From Desulfobacterales bacterium (GTDB taxonomy: Bacteria; Desulfobacterota; Desulfobacteria; Desulfobacterales; JAHDSC01), in the NCBI GenBank assembly GCA_018432925.1, contig JAHDSC010000035.1, positions 33,211 through 97,210 of the forward strand: DNA of 64,000 nucleotides. The letters run 5' to 3'. A program made the position numbers and the translations under genes. Positions within the stretch are counted from its first letter, which is position 1, and each line of letters opens with the position of its first letter. The notes under the pieces are model-generated. The model was not told the origin of the DNA, did no database searches, and saw only the letters and a list, made by a program, of their open reading frames with translations. Shown here in pieces: positions 18,361 through 27,833 of this stretch.

Positions 18361-18797
18361 TGATCGGCGGAAAAAACGACAGCCTTTTGTCTGATATCAA
18401 CGTCACCCCGTTCGTCGATGTGATGCTTGTTCTTCTGATCATTTTTATGGTGACTGCGCCGATGATGATGCAGGGAGTCGATGTGGCATTGCCGGAAGCA
18501 ACCTCGGATCCGCTTCCTTCGGATCAGGAACAGCTAATGGTCACTATTGATAAAAACAATCAATTGTATATTAACGACTACCAGGTAGGCCTCGATTTTC
18601 TGCAGGAAAAACTAAAGAAAATTCTTGAAGGGCGTAAGGACCGCGAAGTTTTTTTGCGAGCCGACAAGGAAATTTCATATGGCATGGTGGTCCGCGTGAT
18701 GGCGGAGATAAAAGGGGCCGGGATCGAGAAACTGGGCATGGTAACAGAGCCGGTTTCCAGCGATAAAAAAGAAAGTAAGAAAACATCAAAAGGTTGA
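18357..18797 (+). CDS. tolR: Tol-Pal protein TolR (ExbD/TolR family)
   Basis: A 146-residue single-span protein that couples proton flow through TolQ to TolA. The N-terminal motif SDINVTPFVDVMLVLLIIFMV has the conserved channel aspartate in the FVDVML helix. A periplasmic ExbD domain follows (VALPEATSDPL ... VFLRADKEISYGMVVRVMAEIKGAG). The start overlaps the tolQ stop. The stop codon is immediately followed by a TTG that probably starts tolA. Confidence 0.95.
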   Translation: MMIGGKNDSLLSDINVTPFVDVMLVLLIIFMVTAPMMMQGVDVALPEATSDPLPSDQEQLMVTIDKNNQLYINDYQVGLDFLQEKLKKILEGRKDREVFLRADKEISYGMVVRVMAEIKGAGIEKLGMVTEPVSSDKKESKKTSKG

Positions 18798-19695
18798 TTG
18801 AAAACAAGATTCATGTTCACGATTATTTGCTTGACGGGACGAAAAACGAGTTCCGCTCACGGTTCCCGTTTTTTGCCGTTTCGGCGATTTGTCCTTTAAT
18901 TTTTTTTTAATTCTGGTCGCATCGCCCGTCTCTAAACCGGACAGAAAGTTTTCACCTTCCGTCATCCATGTGGATTTGGTTGCATCCGCTCAGAAAGAAA
19001 ACAAACCGAATGCGTCGCAACCATCTTCAGCCAAGCTCGAAAAACAGGAATCGGAAACACCGAAAACTTCCGTTAAAAAGCCTCCGGTCCAAGAAATAAA
19101 AAAAACGGCCCCGGTACCCGAAAAGACGGTTTCTCTGGAACCGAGGGAAACAAAGAGAAAAGAATCTCTCAAAAAAAAGACCTTCAAGCCCTCCGAGGTT
19201 GTTAAAAGCGCTATCAAACGGATTGAAAAACAGTCCGAAGAATCAAGACCCAAGCAAATTGAGGAGGCAATTGCCAGTTTGAAGCAGAAAGTCGGAAAGG
19301 CGGAGGCCATCGACCGACTGAAAGAAAAAGTAGAGGGCGACGAAACGGGCAGAGGGCAAGGGATCGCCCCGGGATCGGAGGCGGGGGGAAAGGATGTTTT
19401 AAAACTTGCTGATATCTATCGATTGGAAATCGCCTACCGGATCCAAAAGAACTGGGCTTTTTCCGAGCAATTGGCGGGCAGGGGCGCCGATTTGCAAGTC
19501 AGCCTGGTATTCAGGGTCATGCCAAGCGGAGAGATAAGGGATGTCTGGTTCACCGACAGATCCGGAAACAGCTACTTGGATGATTCCGCCTACAAAGCGG
19601 TGATGAAATCCAATCCGGTTGATCCGCATCCCGCCGGTCTTTCGTTGCCTTATGTCGAGGTCGGTCTCAGATTCGGGCCGGAAGGAATTAATTAG
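18798..19695 (+). CDS. tolA: TolA/TonB-type periplasmic linker protein, apparently frameshifted at a T9 run
   Basis: TolA links the TolQR motor to TolB/Pal. The C-terminal part (from 18889, a TTG-started frame of 268 codons) has SPSVIHVDLVA, a long Lys/Glu/Pro-rich linker, and a TolA/TonB C-terminal domain (ADIYRLEIAYRIQKNW ... SGNSYLDDSAYKAV). Its own N-terminus keeps only 10-12 hydrophobic residues. A second frame starts at TTG 18798, abutting the tolR stop, and encodes MKTRF...FRSRFPFFAVSAICPLIFF before a stop at 18907-18909. Adding one T to the nine at 18900-18908 joins the frames and yields a full 22-residue membrane anchor ending FFLILVAS. Sequencing error, a real mutation, or transcriptional slippage could explain this. 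The coordinates cover both frames. Confidence 0.8.
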
Positions 19696-20009
19696 ACACT
19701 TTTTGCCGTCGGTCTTGTAATCTCCCGCCGGCCGTGGGTGCCACCTTTTTTATCTTGGCAATGCACAAGATACCTTGGATGCCGGAGTGAAATAAAAACA
19801 GCGGCTTTTTCCGGATTCTTTTCGGAAGTGATTTAACAACATTCCCTTGGGCCTGATTTCTGTGCCCGGGCGAGGCGGTCAATTTTTAAAATATTCAATG
19901 TATTCGTAGAGTTGAACTTTTGCCACGCCTTGCTCCAAAACCCGAAGGAAGGTTTTGAAACCGTTTCGATCGGGGATGTTTCATGCCATTACCTTGAGAG
20001 GATGCCATA
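19696..20009. other. Intergenic region between tolA and tolB
   Basis: 314 bp inside an otherwise compact operon. The second half is occupied by a copy of the dispersed repeat (19868-19967). GAGAGGA before the tolB ATG is the only obvious functional signal. Confidence 0.4.
19868..19967 (+). repeat. Dispersed intergenic repeat, copy 3
   Basis: CTGT...CGGGCGAGGCGGTCAAT, ATATTCAATGT, GTTGAACTTTTGCC, AAACCCGAAGGAAGG and TTTTGAAACCGTTTC occur in the same order and similar spacing as in the copies at 17236 and 27700. It ends about 42 bp before the tolB start. Confidence 0.55.
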
Positions 20010-21335
20010 ATGGCGAGGTTTCGTTTAAAACTTTTTTGTGTTGTTGCGATACTGGCTTTTTATGTTCCGCTGAATCTTTGCCGGGCGGAATATAATTATA
20101 TCGATATCAGCAATCCTTTTCTTCACCAAATTCCGATTGCAATTCCTCTGTTCAAGGCGGTGTCCGGCAGCGCCGCCGAGGCCCAACTGTCTGAAGAGTT
20201 ATCGGGTCTTCTCTCTGAATCCCTCCGGTTTACCGGTTATTTCAAGATGCTGGATCATAGCACCTTTCTCTTTGACCCCCAAAAATCCGGCATTATTGCT
20301 CCCGATATCTCCTTTCGGAACTGGACGGCAGTCGGTGCCGAACTTCTCATCACCGGCGGTCTTCTTGTCAAAGAAGATAAAATTGATATGGAACTCCGGT
20401 TGTTTGATACGTTCAAGGAGCAATTGCTGATCGGAAAGCGATACAAAGGATGGAAAACGGATCATAGAAAAATGGTCCGCCGTTTCTGTGGCGAAGTCAT
20501 TTTATGTCTGACCGGCACCCGGGGGGTTTTCGACAGCAAAATCGCATTCGTATCGACCGGTTCGGGCAACAAGGAAATATATATATGTGAATTCGACGGT
20601 TACAATCCCAAGCAGGTGACGCATTCCAAAAGCATTTGCCTTTCCCCGGCCTGGTCAACGGACGCCGGATATATTGCATATACGTCCTACGCAAAAGGGA
20701 AGCCGGACCTCTATATTCGGCATTTGGAGCAAAATCGTGGTGCGGTCGTTGCTTCAAAAGGAGTGAATATAACACCCGCATGGGTTCCGGGAAAATTTGA
20801 ACTGGCTGCCACCCTTTCATTTGAAGGAAATCCGGAAATTTATCTGTTGACCGGGGAGGGGAAGATTATTAAAAGATTGACGAATAACGGCGGGATTGAC
20901 GTATCGCCTTCATGGTCTCCGGACGGCAGAGAAATGGCTTTTGTCTCAAACCGGGCGGGTTCCCCTCAAATTTATGTCATGGATGTCGATTCCGGCCGGG
21001 TTGAACGAATAACATTCGAGGGGCGATACAACACATCCCCGAGCTGGTCGCCCAGGGGAGACCGGATCGCTTACTGTGGCCTGAAAGATGGGCGTTTCAA
21101 TATTTTCACAGTCAGCCGTGACGGCCGAAAACTTCAGCAATTGACCCAAAATTCAGGGGATAATGAATCCCCCTCATGGTCTCCGGACGGGAGTCTGATT
21201 GTTTTCAGTTCGACACGCGAAGGCCCATCCAGGATTTATGTTATGACTGCTTATGGAACGGACCAGAAACGTTTGCTTGCTTTGCCGGGTGAACAGACAA
21301 ATCCGAAATGGTCACCCAACGGCATCGATAAATAA
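20010..21335 (+). CDS. tolB: Tol-Pal system beta-propeller protein TolB
   Basis: A 441-residue periplasmic protein that binds Pal and TolA. A Sec signal peptide ends near residue 26 (FYVPLNLCRA). An N-terminal alpha/beta domain (residues about 30-170) precedes a six-bladed propeller with recurring TolB blades: IAFVSTGSGNKEIYICEFDG, SPSWSPDGREMAFVSNRAG, SPSWSPRGDRIAYCG, SPSWSPDGSLIVFSS and NPKWSPNG. GAGAGGA precedes the ATG. Order and spacing fit the tol operon, with pal 31 bp downstream. Confidence 0.95.
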   Translation: MARFRLKLFCVVAILAFYVPLNLCRAEYNYIDISNPFLHQIPIAIPLFKAVSGSAAEAQLSEELSGLLSESLRFTGYFKMLDHSTFLFDPQKSGIIAPDISFRNWTAVGAELLITGGLLVKEDKIDMELRLFDTFKEQLLIGKRYKGWKTDHRKMVRRFCGEVILCLTGTRGVFDSKIAFVSTGSGNKEIYICEFDGYNPKQVTHSKSICLSPAWSTDAGYIAYTSYAKGKPDLYIRHLEQNRGAVVASKGVNITPAWVPGKFELAATLSFEGNPEIYLLTGEGKIIKRLTNNGGIDVSPSWSPDGREMAFVSNRAGSPQIYVMDVDSGRVERITFEGRYNTSPSWSPRGDRIAYCGLKDGRFNIFTVSRDGRKLQQLTQNSGDNESPSWSPDGSLIVFSSTREGPSRIYVMTAYGTDQKRLLALPGEQTNPKWSPNGIDK

Positions 21336-21366
21336 AAAAATGACAATTTACTTTGAAGGAGGAGGT

Positions 21367-21960
21367 ATGCGGAAGAAGATTTGGATCATTTTGGCTCTGT
21401 TACTTGTCGTTCCTGGTTTGCTGTTTACGGTTTCCTGTGCGAAAAAGAAAGTCGTCGCTGAACCTTCCTTGGCTGAAATGCCGGGTGATGAAGCTGAAAG
21501 ACTGGCTGCTGAAAGAGCCAGACAGGAAGAACTGGCCGCAAGACAGCGGGCTTTTGAAGAGGATCGTCTCATGGAACAACGGGCTCGAGCGCAAGCCGAA
21601 GAGGGTGAGATGAGTGCCGCCAGGAGCAGCTTTGTTAATGAAGATATCTATTTTGATTTTGACAGCTCCATCCTTCGGTCGGATGCGCAGGATATTTTGA
21701 GAAAAAAGGCGGAATTTCTACAGACCTACCCCGGGGTGTCCATCGTGGTTGAAGGGCATTGTGATGAGCGCGGTACGAGTGAGTACAACCTCGCTCTGGG
21801 AGATCGGCGTGCTGAAAGCGTAAAAAACTTTCTTGTTAATCTCGGAATCTCCCCGTCCCGACTGACAACCGTAAGTTACGGGGAGGAACGTCCGGCAAAC
21901 CCGGCCCAAAATGAAGACGCATGGGCGCAAAACCGCCGGGCAAGCTTTGTGATTCGGTAA
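21367..21960 (+). CDS. pal: Peptidoglycan-associated lipoprotein Pal
   Basis: A 197-residue outer-membrane lipoprotein that ties the outer membrane to peptidoglycan. A lipobox (FTVSC, lipidated Cys24) follows a hydrophobic signal. An Ala/Glu/Arg-rich coiled segment spans residues about 35-80, and an OmpA-type domain then has IYFDFDSSILR, VVEGHCDERGTSEYN, LGDRRAESVKNFL and YGEERPAN. The Asp and Arg of the mDAP-binding pocket are present. AAGGAGGAGGT directly before this ATG fixes the start; the frame is open further upstream. Confidence 0.96.
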   Translation: MRKKIWIILALLLVVPGLLFTVSCAKKKVVAEPSLAEMPGDEAERLAAERARQEELAARQRAFEEDRLMEQRARAQAEEGEMSAARSSFVNEDIYFDFDSSILRSDAQDILRKKAEFLQTYPGVSIVVEGHCDERGTSEYNLALGDRRAESVKNFLVNLGISPSRLTTVSYGEERPANPAQNEDAWAQNRRASFVIR

Positions 21961-21983
21961 TCCCAACCAAAAAGTCAGCCTGT

Positions 21984-22010
21984 TCCCCGCCCCATCCAAA
22001 GGGGCGGGGA
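21984..22010 (+). terminator. Strong GC hairpin between pal and cpoB (attenuator-like)
   Basis: A perfect 10-bp stem TCCCCGCCCC/GGGGCGGGGA with a 7-nt loop, but no T tract follows. It may dampen cpoB expression or protect the tolB-pal mRNA 3' end. Confidence 0.5.
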
Positions 22011-22052
22011 GTTCTTACTATCGATTACTTACAAACAATCGGCTTTTCAGAC

Positions 22053-22934
22053 ATGAAAACATCAGCTTTCGTTTCATTAATTTTTGTTTGTGTTCTGTGC
22101 GGATGTGCGATGCAAGAAGATGTAATTATACTCGAAGATCGTTTGGTTGCTTTGCAGCATCGAAACACGGAGCTTGAACGTCGGCTCTTGGATTTGGAAA
22201 AAAAGAGAGTGGATCTCAAATCCCAAATGGATGAATATAGCCAGGCCCACCAACAAAGTGACCAGTCATTCCGAAGCCGGTATGCGGAGATGGTGGTCGG
22301 CTTCGATGAAATCAGGGAAGAAATTCGAGCCTTATCCGGAAGACTTGAAGAAAATGAACATCTGATTAAGGATAAGATCCATAACGACGATTCTAACCCG
22401 GAGAGAAATAACCGGCTGAACAGAGTGGAGGAATCCTTACGTTCGAATAACGATCGAATTGCGGACATCGAGCGATACCTTAATCTTGAATCATCCGCAC
22501 CGGATCTGAAAAAAAAGAAACAACCAGGATCTTCATCCAATGTTCAACCGGGACAAGAGCTTACCGAAGATCAGCTTTACATAACAGCAAAACAGGCCTT
22601 CGATCAGGGGAATTTCGCGGCATCCCGTGAAACATTCAAAACGTTTTTAACAAAATATCCCGCATCGGGCCGTGCCGATAATGCTCAGTTTTGGATCGGA
22701 GAGACCTACTACCTGGAAAAATGGTATGAAAAGGCCATATTGGAATACCAGAATGTGATAGAAAAATATCCAAAAGGCAATAAAGTGGAGGCCTCGCTTT
22801 TGAAGCAGGGATTTGCTTTTTTAAACCTCGGGGACAAAGCGAACGCCCGGCTTATCCTGAAAGAATTGGTTGATAAACATCCCAAATCCAACGAAGCAGC
22901 TATTGCCAGAAAAAAACTGGAATCAATTAAATAA
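22053..22934 (+). CDS. cpoB: Tol-Pal cell division coordinator CpoB/YbgF
   Basis: A 293-residue periplasmic protein of the tol operon. A short signal with lipobox-like VLCGC (Cys18) suggests a lipoprotein, unlike soluble E. coli CpoB. Residues about 22-140 are a coiled coil with heptads (VIILEDRLVALQHRNTELER and the SLRSNNDRIADIERYL segment). The C-terminal 120 residues form TPR units with the YbgF pattern: YITAKQAFDQGNFAASRETF, NAQFWIGETYYLEKWYEKAI and SLLKQGFAFLNLGDKANAR. The ribosome binding site is weak and a strong hairpin precedes it. Confidence 0.92.
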   Translation: MKTSAFVSLIFVCVLCGCAMQEDVIILEDRLVALQHRNTELERRLLDLEKKRVDLKSQMDEYSQAHQQSDQSFRSRYAEMVVGFDEIREEIRALSGRLEENEHLIKDKIHNDDSNPERNNRLNRVEESLRSNNDRIADIERYLNLESSAPDLKKKKQPGSSSNVQPGQELTEDQLYITAKQAFDQGNFAASRETFKTFLTKYPASGRADNAQFWIGETYYLEKWYEKAILEYQNVIEKYPKGNKVEASLLKQGFAFLNLGDKANARLILKELVDKHPKSNEAAIARKKLESIK

Positions 22935-22967
22935 CTGCTTCTTTCCCGAACCGTCCGAGTGCGCAGA

Positions 22968-23441
22968 ATGATAAAGACCATCGGTATCGATCCGGGGTTG
23001 GCCGCAACCGGTATCGGAATTGTAAAAGGGACCTCGGTAAGGGTTGAAGGTTATTCCTACGGTTGCATTCATACTTCGAAACAGTATGGATTGCCCGTGC
23101 GTCTCGAACAAATCTTTTCAAAAACACTGCATGTTTTGAAGAATGAAAAACCCGATCTCATGATTGTCGAAGATGTGTTTTCCTTGGATACGTACCCAAA
23201 ATCAGGTATAACGCTCGGAAAAGTGATCGGGGTGATTTTGCTTGCCGGTTGCCAGGTTGAGGTGCCGATCATCGAGGTGCCGGTCCGTGAGGCCAAGCAG
23301 GTTTTGACCGGAAACGGAAAGGCCGGCAAACCGCAGCTGGAGATGGCGGTCCGCCATTTTTTAAAATCGGACGTTCCCATAAAGCCATATCACGCCTCCG
23401 ACGCAATGGCCCTGGCAATTATCGGTTTGTCCCGGTATTGA
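22968..23441 (+). CDS. ruvC: Crossover junction endodeoxyribonuclease RuvC
   Basis: A 157-residue Holliday-junction resolvase that cuts recombination intermediates with RuvAB. The RNase H-like fold shows acidic catalytic residues in TIGIDPGLAATG (Asp8), MIVEDVFS (Glu68) and HASDAMALA (C-terminal Asp). ATG at 22968 is preferred over the in-frame GTG nine bases upstream, because the family starts right before the first strand. It begins the ruvC-ruvA-ruvB gene series. Confidence 0.95.
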   Translation: MIKTIGIDPGLAATGIGIVKGTSVRVEGYSYGCIHTSKQYGLPVRLEQIFSKTLHVLKNEKPDLMIVEDVFSLDTYPKSGITLGKVIGVILLAGCQVEVPIIEVPVREAKQVLTGNGKAGKPQLEMAVRHFLKSDVPIKPYHASDAMALAIIGLSRY

Positions 23442-23532
23442 AGCACCGGGACAAGGAAACACGGGGGGAAAGTTTGGATTCATTTTATCCGCTTTAATTT
23501 TTTCGTTATTTTCTCCGGGACAGAGATGCCTC

Positions 23533-24150
23533 ATGATAGGGTATATCGAAGGTAAGATATTAAAAAAAGAAGAAGACCGAGTACTTGTTCTTGCCAATCA
23601 GATCGGATACGAAATTCTTCTGCCCACGGTTGTAATGGAAACGCTCAAGACGAAAAAACTCGGAGACCAGATCTGCCTTTATATATATTATCAGCAAACC
23701 GAGCGACAGCCGAAGCCGGTGTTAATCGGTTTTAATTCAGAGGCCGAAAAAGAATTTTTCCAGCGCTTTATTTCAGTGGAAGATATCGGGCCGCTTAAGG
23801 CGGTCAAAGCCTTAAATATTCCGATCCGCGATATTGCAAGGGCAATAGAAACAAAGAATATGGAGGTGCTGAATCGGCTTAAGGGAATCGGAAACCGAAC
23901 GGCCCAGAAAATTATTGCAACCCTGGAAGGCAGGATGGGCAAATATGCGTTGATCCCGAGAGAGGAGCATGCTCCGGACTTTCCGCCGGAGGATTTTTCA
24001 AAACAGGTCTTGGATGTTCTTACCAGTCAGCTCGGTTATAAGATGAAAGATGCAAGTCAAATGATTATAGAGGCGATGCGACGCAACGATTCCATTTCTT
24101 CCCCGGAAGAGCTTTTTGAAGAAGTATATCGTGGTGTGCAAAACTCGTGA
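23533..24150 (+). CDS. ruvA: Holliday junction DNA helicase subunit RuvA
   Basis: A 205-residue protein that binds four-way DNA junctions as a tetramer and recruits RuvB. It has the OB-fold start MIGYIEGKI, helix-hairpin-helix motifs (SVEDIGPLKAVKAL and LKGIGNRTAQKIIATLEG), and a C-terminal UBA-like domain that contacts RuvB (QVLDVLTSQLGYKMKDASQMI). It follows ruvC by 91 bp. Confidence 0.96.
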   Translation: MIGYIEGKILKKEEDRVLVLANQIGYEILLPTVVMETLKTKKLGDQICLYIYYQQTERQPKPVLIGFNSEAEKEFFQRFISVEDIGPLKAVKALNIPIRDIARAIETKNMEVLNRLKGIGNRTAQKIIATLEGRMGKYALIPREEHAPDFPPEDFSKQVLDVLTSQLGYKMKDASQMIIEAMRRNDSISSPEELFEEVYRGVQNS

Positions 24151-24334
24151 CGAATTTTTTCTGAAAACGAATCAGTGAAATCATCGAAGCCTGCCGCATC
24201 GGTTCGGGATTTTTTTCGCATCAAAGCTCAAAATTCCGGAATCCGGAATGATCAAAACAGGAAATCCGGTTGTCTGTCTGAGGGATGGACCTGCGTTTCG
24301 GTTGCAAAAATGAAGTTTAAAATGGATATCTGAA

Positions 24335-25378
24335 ATGGCGGATCATATTCTGAAATATTCCTCTGAGGAAAAGAGGATAATTTCCGGGTCTCTCTTGCCT
24401 GAAGATCAGGAACCCGAAATCCTGTCTTTACGACCGAAACGCCTTGCAGATTATACCGGGCAGTCCGAAGTGGTTGAAACCCTTCAAATTGCAATCGAGG
24501 CGGCCAAGCAGCGAAAAGAGCCACTTGACCACGTTTTGTTTCACGGGCCGCCGGGGCTGGGTAAAACAACCTTGGCGCATATCATTGCAAATGAAATGGG
24601 CAGTCATCTGACCATCACATCCGGCCCCGCTCTTGAAAAAGGCGGGGATTTGATCGGCATACTCACCCATCTGGAAGAAGGGGATGTCCTGTTTGTGGAT
24701 GAGATTCACCGGACGCCTAAAACAGTAGAGGAATTTCTGTACCCGGCGATGGAGGATTTTGCTGTTGATTTTGTTTTTGATAAAGGGGTTCATGCCAGAA
24801 GCCACCGGTATGCGTTAAAGCGCTTTGTTCTGGTGGGGGCTACGACCCGCGTTGGACTGCTCTCCGCACCTTTGCGGGATCGTTTTGGAATCTTCAGGAG
24901 CCTGGATTTTTATAACGAAAAGGATCTTGTACAGATTACCATGCGTTCAGCCAAGTTGTTGAAAGTGGCGATTGATGAAGAAGGTGCGCTTGAGCTTTCA
25001 AAAAGATCCAGAGGAACCCCGAGGATTGTCAACAGGCTGCTTAAACGGGTGAGAGATTACAGCCAGGTCCGGGGGGACGGCACAATTTCGAAGAAGACGG
25101 TACAAACGGCCCTTGCTTTGGAGGGCGTTGATGAAAAAGGGCTGACACGGCTTGATCGGCGTTATTTGAAGGCAATTATCGAGTTTTATAAGGGAGGGCC
25201 GGCTGGTATCGAGGCAATTGCCGCGACACTTCAGGAAGAGACGGACACGCTGGTAGACGTTGTTGAGCCTTATCTTTTGAAGATCGGGCTGATTACAAGG
25301 ACTTCCTCGGGTAGAAGAGCATCGGAATCGGCTTTCGAACATCTGGGTTTTCGCCCGCAGAAGAAAATAACCTGGTAA
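24335..25378 (+). CDS. ruvB: Holliday junction branch migration ATPase RuvB
   Basis: A 347-residue AAA+ motor that drives branch migration with RuvA. Walker [10 protein letters not shown] is at residues 71-79 and Walker B FVDEIHR near 120-126. [19 protein letters not shown] carries sensor 1 and the arginine finger, and [17 protein letters not shown] is sensor 2. A C-terminal winged helix ends the protein. A 184-bp gap separates it from ruvA. Confidence 0.97.
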   Translation: MADHILKYSSEEKRIISGSLLPEDQEPEILSLRPKRLADYTGQSEVVETLQIAIEAAKQRKEPLDHVLFHGPPGLGKTTLAHIIANEMGSHLTITSGPALEKGGDLIGILTHLEEGDVLFVDEIHRTPKTVEEFLYPAMEDFAVDFVFDKGVHARSHRYALKRFVLVGATTRVGLLSAPLRDRFGIFRSLDFYNEKDLVQITMRSAKLLKVAIDEEGALELSKRSRGTPRIVNRLLKRVRDYSQVRGDGTISKKTVQTALALEGVDEKGLTRLDRRYLKAIIEFYKGGPAGIEAIAATLQEETDTLVDVVEPYLLKIGLITRTSSGRRASESAFEHLGFRPQKKITW

Positions 25379-25509
25379 CCCGATGATCGCAAGAATCGTT
25401 AATTTTTTTCAAATATCCGGCTATCATCCTGTCTGAAGAGCCGATATACGGATTCGGCGGGGTGACAGGAATTCCTGAAGAGGAGCCGGCCTGAATTAAC
25501 TCCCTGATC

Positions 25510-26316
25510 ATGTCAATCATAACGCTGCTTACCGATTTTGGTGTCGAGGACGAATATGTGGGGATAATGAAGGGTGTCATTCTTTCGATCGCCCCTTCCG
25601 CACGGATTATTGATATCACCCATCAGATTGAACCCCAGGACCTGGTCCGGGCGGCATACATCACTAAATATTCTTATCGATATTTTCCAAGGGGCGCAGT
25701 GCATGCGGTGGTGGTTGATCCGGGAGTCGGAACCTCTCGTTCCATACTTGCACTGGAAATAAAAGGGCATATTTTTCTTGCGCCGGACAACGGCATTTTG
25801 ACTCTTTTAATGGACTCGGAAACGGTTGACACGATGATACGTGTTGATAACAGGGAGTATTTTTTAGAATCCGTGAGCCGGACATTTCACGGACGGGATA
25901 TTTTCGCTCCGGTCGCAGCCCATCTGGCCAATGGCGTTGCCATTAAAAAGTTGGGACCGCCGGCTGATCCGAAACAATTGGCGCGCCTGCCGATCCAATA
26001 TCCCACCGTTTCAAACAGGGGGGAATTGATTGGATTCATCGTATCGATTGATCGTTTTGGAAACCTGATCACCAATATCGATTGGGAAAGCCTCGAAAAA
26101 TTTTGCCGTACCGGAACCGGAAAAACACCTGAAATTACAATCGCCGGAAGAAAAATTACCGGATTGTCCCGCAGTTATGAAAACGTGAAACCAAAAAATC
26201 CCTTGATGATTATCGGCAGTCGGGGATGTATCGAGATTGCCGTCAATCGTGGCAGCGCAAGACTCCATTTCATGGCGGAAAAAGGGGACAAGGTCAAATT
26301 GACTTTTTCCGGTTAA
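25510..26316 (+). CDS. SAM hydroxide adenosyltransferase family protein (DUF62, SAM-dependent chlorinase/fluorinase fold)
   Basis: A 268-residue member of the family that includes fluorinase, chlorinase and the widespread hydroxide adenosyltransferases, which hydrolyse SAM to adenosine and methionine. TLLTDFGVEDEYVGIMKG starts the fold, VVVDPGVGTSR gives the conserved Asp and Arg, and FHGRDIFAPVAAHLA has the His of the D-R-H water-activating set. FIVSIDRFGNLITNI introduces the C-terminal barrel. The D-R-H set points to hydroxide, not halide, as nucleophile. Function in the cell is unclear. Confidence 0.9.
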   Translation: MSIITLLTDFGVEDEYVGIMKGVILSIAPSARIIDITHQIEPQDLVRAAYITKYSYRYFPRGAVHAVVVDPGVGTSRSILALEIKGHIFLAPDNGILTLLMDSETVDTMIRVDNREYFLESVSRTFHGRDIFAPVAAHLANGVAIKKLGPPADPKQLARLPIQYPTVSNRGELIGFIVSIDRFGNLITNIDWESLEKFCRTGTGKTPEITIAGRKITGLSRSYENVKPKNPLMIIGSRGCIEIAVNRGSARLHFMAEKGDKVKLTFSG

Positions 26317-26368
26317 ATTTTATCTTGAAACGAACACGCTCCTTCATTGAACGGTAAAATCGGATTGA

Positions 26369-27208
26369 ATGAAATTCTTCAGAAAACTTATGGAAAATCT
26401 CCAGGAAAACAAGCAAGAGGGTAAAAATCCGAAAAAAGCGAAAAACGCCGGCAAATGGACGGTTCTGTTCATTGGGGATAAAGGAAAAATTATACCGGTT
26501 ACGGGCTTTAAAGGAATTACGATTGCCGCGGCGCTGATGCTGCTGGTATCATTAAGCGTTGCCGTTTATTTTTATATTTTCTATCAAAGAGAAAGGGAAA
26601 AGAATGAGATTCTGCGGAGCGAACTATCGAACAAACAGGAACAGGTGATTGCGCTTCGCGACAAAAGGGATATGATCCTGGCCCGCCTGATTGCGGCTGA
26701 ATCCAGAATTGCGGACGGTTTCAACGGCAAGGGTTTCAACGAAATGTCGGGCGGAAAAGCAACCGGAAATGTTCCCTACGAATTCAAGTCAAACGGGGCG
26801 GATCTCGCCCCAAAAGAAGGCCCCGAGAATCCCGAGTCTTGCGGATATATCGTGATTAAAGCGTTTGGAATTTTTAACAACCCTGAAACCGGAGGTTGGA
26901 CGGCACAGTTCAAATTGATCAACAACCGTGTTAATTTTCAACCTGTCTCAGGATACGCATTTGTAATATTAAAACCCGATGAAATTGATCCGGGAAAATG
27001 GTGTACGGTTCCGTCGACGGATCTCGTCATGGGGAAACCCCCCCTAATTCAAAGAGGTTATCATTTTTCCGTTGCCCGATATAAGACTTTAAAATTAGAA
27101 TCGCAAGCCGATGCGGATCTAAAAGAATTTGTAAATGCCAGTGTGGTGGTGTATGCAGAAACAGGGGAATTACTGATCGAAAAAAACTTTGCGCTCCACT
27201 TATCATAG
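26369..27208 (+). CDS. Single-span membrane protein with coiled coil, function unknown
   Basis: 279 residues. A basic N-terminal tail of about 45 residues (ENKQEGKNPKKAKNAGKW) is followed by one membrane helix at residues 50-71, a coiled-coil stretch at about 73-110 (REREKNEILRSELSNKQEQ), and a soluble C-terminal domain with beta-rich segments (YIVIKAFGIFNNPETGGW, YAFVILKPDEIDPGKWCTVP). I do not recognise a named family. It lies between the DUF62 gene and a bactofilin on the same strand, suggesting an envelope or cytoskeleton-linked role (inference). Confidence 0.75.
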   Translation: MKFFRKLMENLQENKQEGKNPKKAKNAGKWTVLFIGDKGKIIPVTGFKGITIAAALMLLVSLSVAVYFYIFYQREREKNEILRSELSNKQEQVIALRDKRDMILARLIAAESRIADGFNGKGFNEMSGGKATGNVPYEFKSNGADLAPKEGPENPESCGYIVIKAFGIFNNPETGGWTAQFKLINNRVNFQPVSGYAFVILKPDEIDPGKWCTVPSTDLVMGKPPLIQRGYHFSVARYKTLKLESQADADLKEFVNASVVVYAETGELLIEKNFALHLS

Positions 27209-27293
27209 GAAAGGGAGGCATTCAGACCGAACATGACATGGAATTTTCGGGTTAAGCGTTTTGCATTTTAAATTTTTTTCCGGGAGAAAAAGC

Positions 27294-27665
27294 GTGAAGA
27301 ATGAATCGGAGAATTTTTCTATTATCGACAAAGGGCTCACTGTAAATGGTGAGATTTCCACGGATGGAAAATTGATTGTCAAAGGGACCGTGAAGGGGAA
27401 GTTGACCGGTGAAACGGTTATTATAGCGAAAGAAGGATCCGTTCAAGCAGACACGAAGGTCGGCACCATGACCGTCGGTGGAAAATTCGAAGGGGAAGTC
27501 AGAGCCATGAACGAGTTGATCATTCTTTCCACCGGAAACTGTTCCGGCAAAGTTGCATGCAAAGATCTTGTGGTGGAGGCGGGGGGAATTTTAAACGCCG
27601 AGGTAATCAGCCTGAAAATTCAGGATTCCAAATCCGGTGAAGAATTTTCACTCTCCTTCGGATAA
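27294..27665 (+). CDS. Bactofilin family cytoskeletal protein
   Basis: A 123-residue protein with the bactofilin beta-helix, a polymer-forming scaffold used for cell shape, stalks or chromosome organisation. The repeats are visible as VNGEISTDGKLIVKGTVKGKL, VIIAKEGSVQADTKVGTMTVGGKFEGEV, LIILSTGNCSGKVACKDLVVEAGGILNAEV. The start is taken at GTG 27294 after GGGAG; a TTG 33 bp upstream is also in frame. Last gene of the plus-strand run. Confidence 0.88.
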   Translation: MKNESENFSIIDKGLTVNGEISTDGKLIVKGTVKGKLTGETVIIAKEGSVQADTKVGTMTVGGKFEGEVRAMNELIILSTGNCSGKVACKDLVVEAGGILNAEVISLKIQDSKSGEEFSLSFG

Positions 27666-27699
27666 TTCCGAGAAAAAGATTGGAAGTTTCAAAACTGTC

Positions 27700-27820
27700 C
27701 CCGGGTCCAATACCTGTCTTGGATCGAGAAATTCAATCCTCAGGATACTCAATGTGGTCCCTGCGGTTGAACACCTCGCTTCACTTGGATCTTACACCCG
27801 GCCGGGAGTTTTGAAACCGC
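27700..27820 (+). repeat. Dispersed intergenic repeat, copy 4 (most diverged)
   Basis: CTGTCTTGGATCGAG, TTCAAT, GATACTCAATGT, GGTTGAAC, ACCCGG...GGGAG and TTTTGAAACCG follow the order of the 19868 copy with similar spacing. It lies between the convergent bactofilin and EEP genes. Confidence 0.45.
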
Positions 27821-27833
27821 CCATACCCATTCG

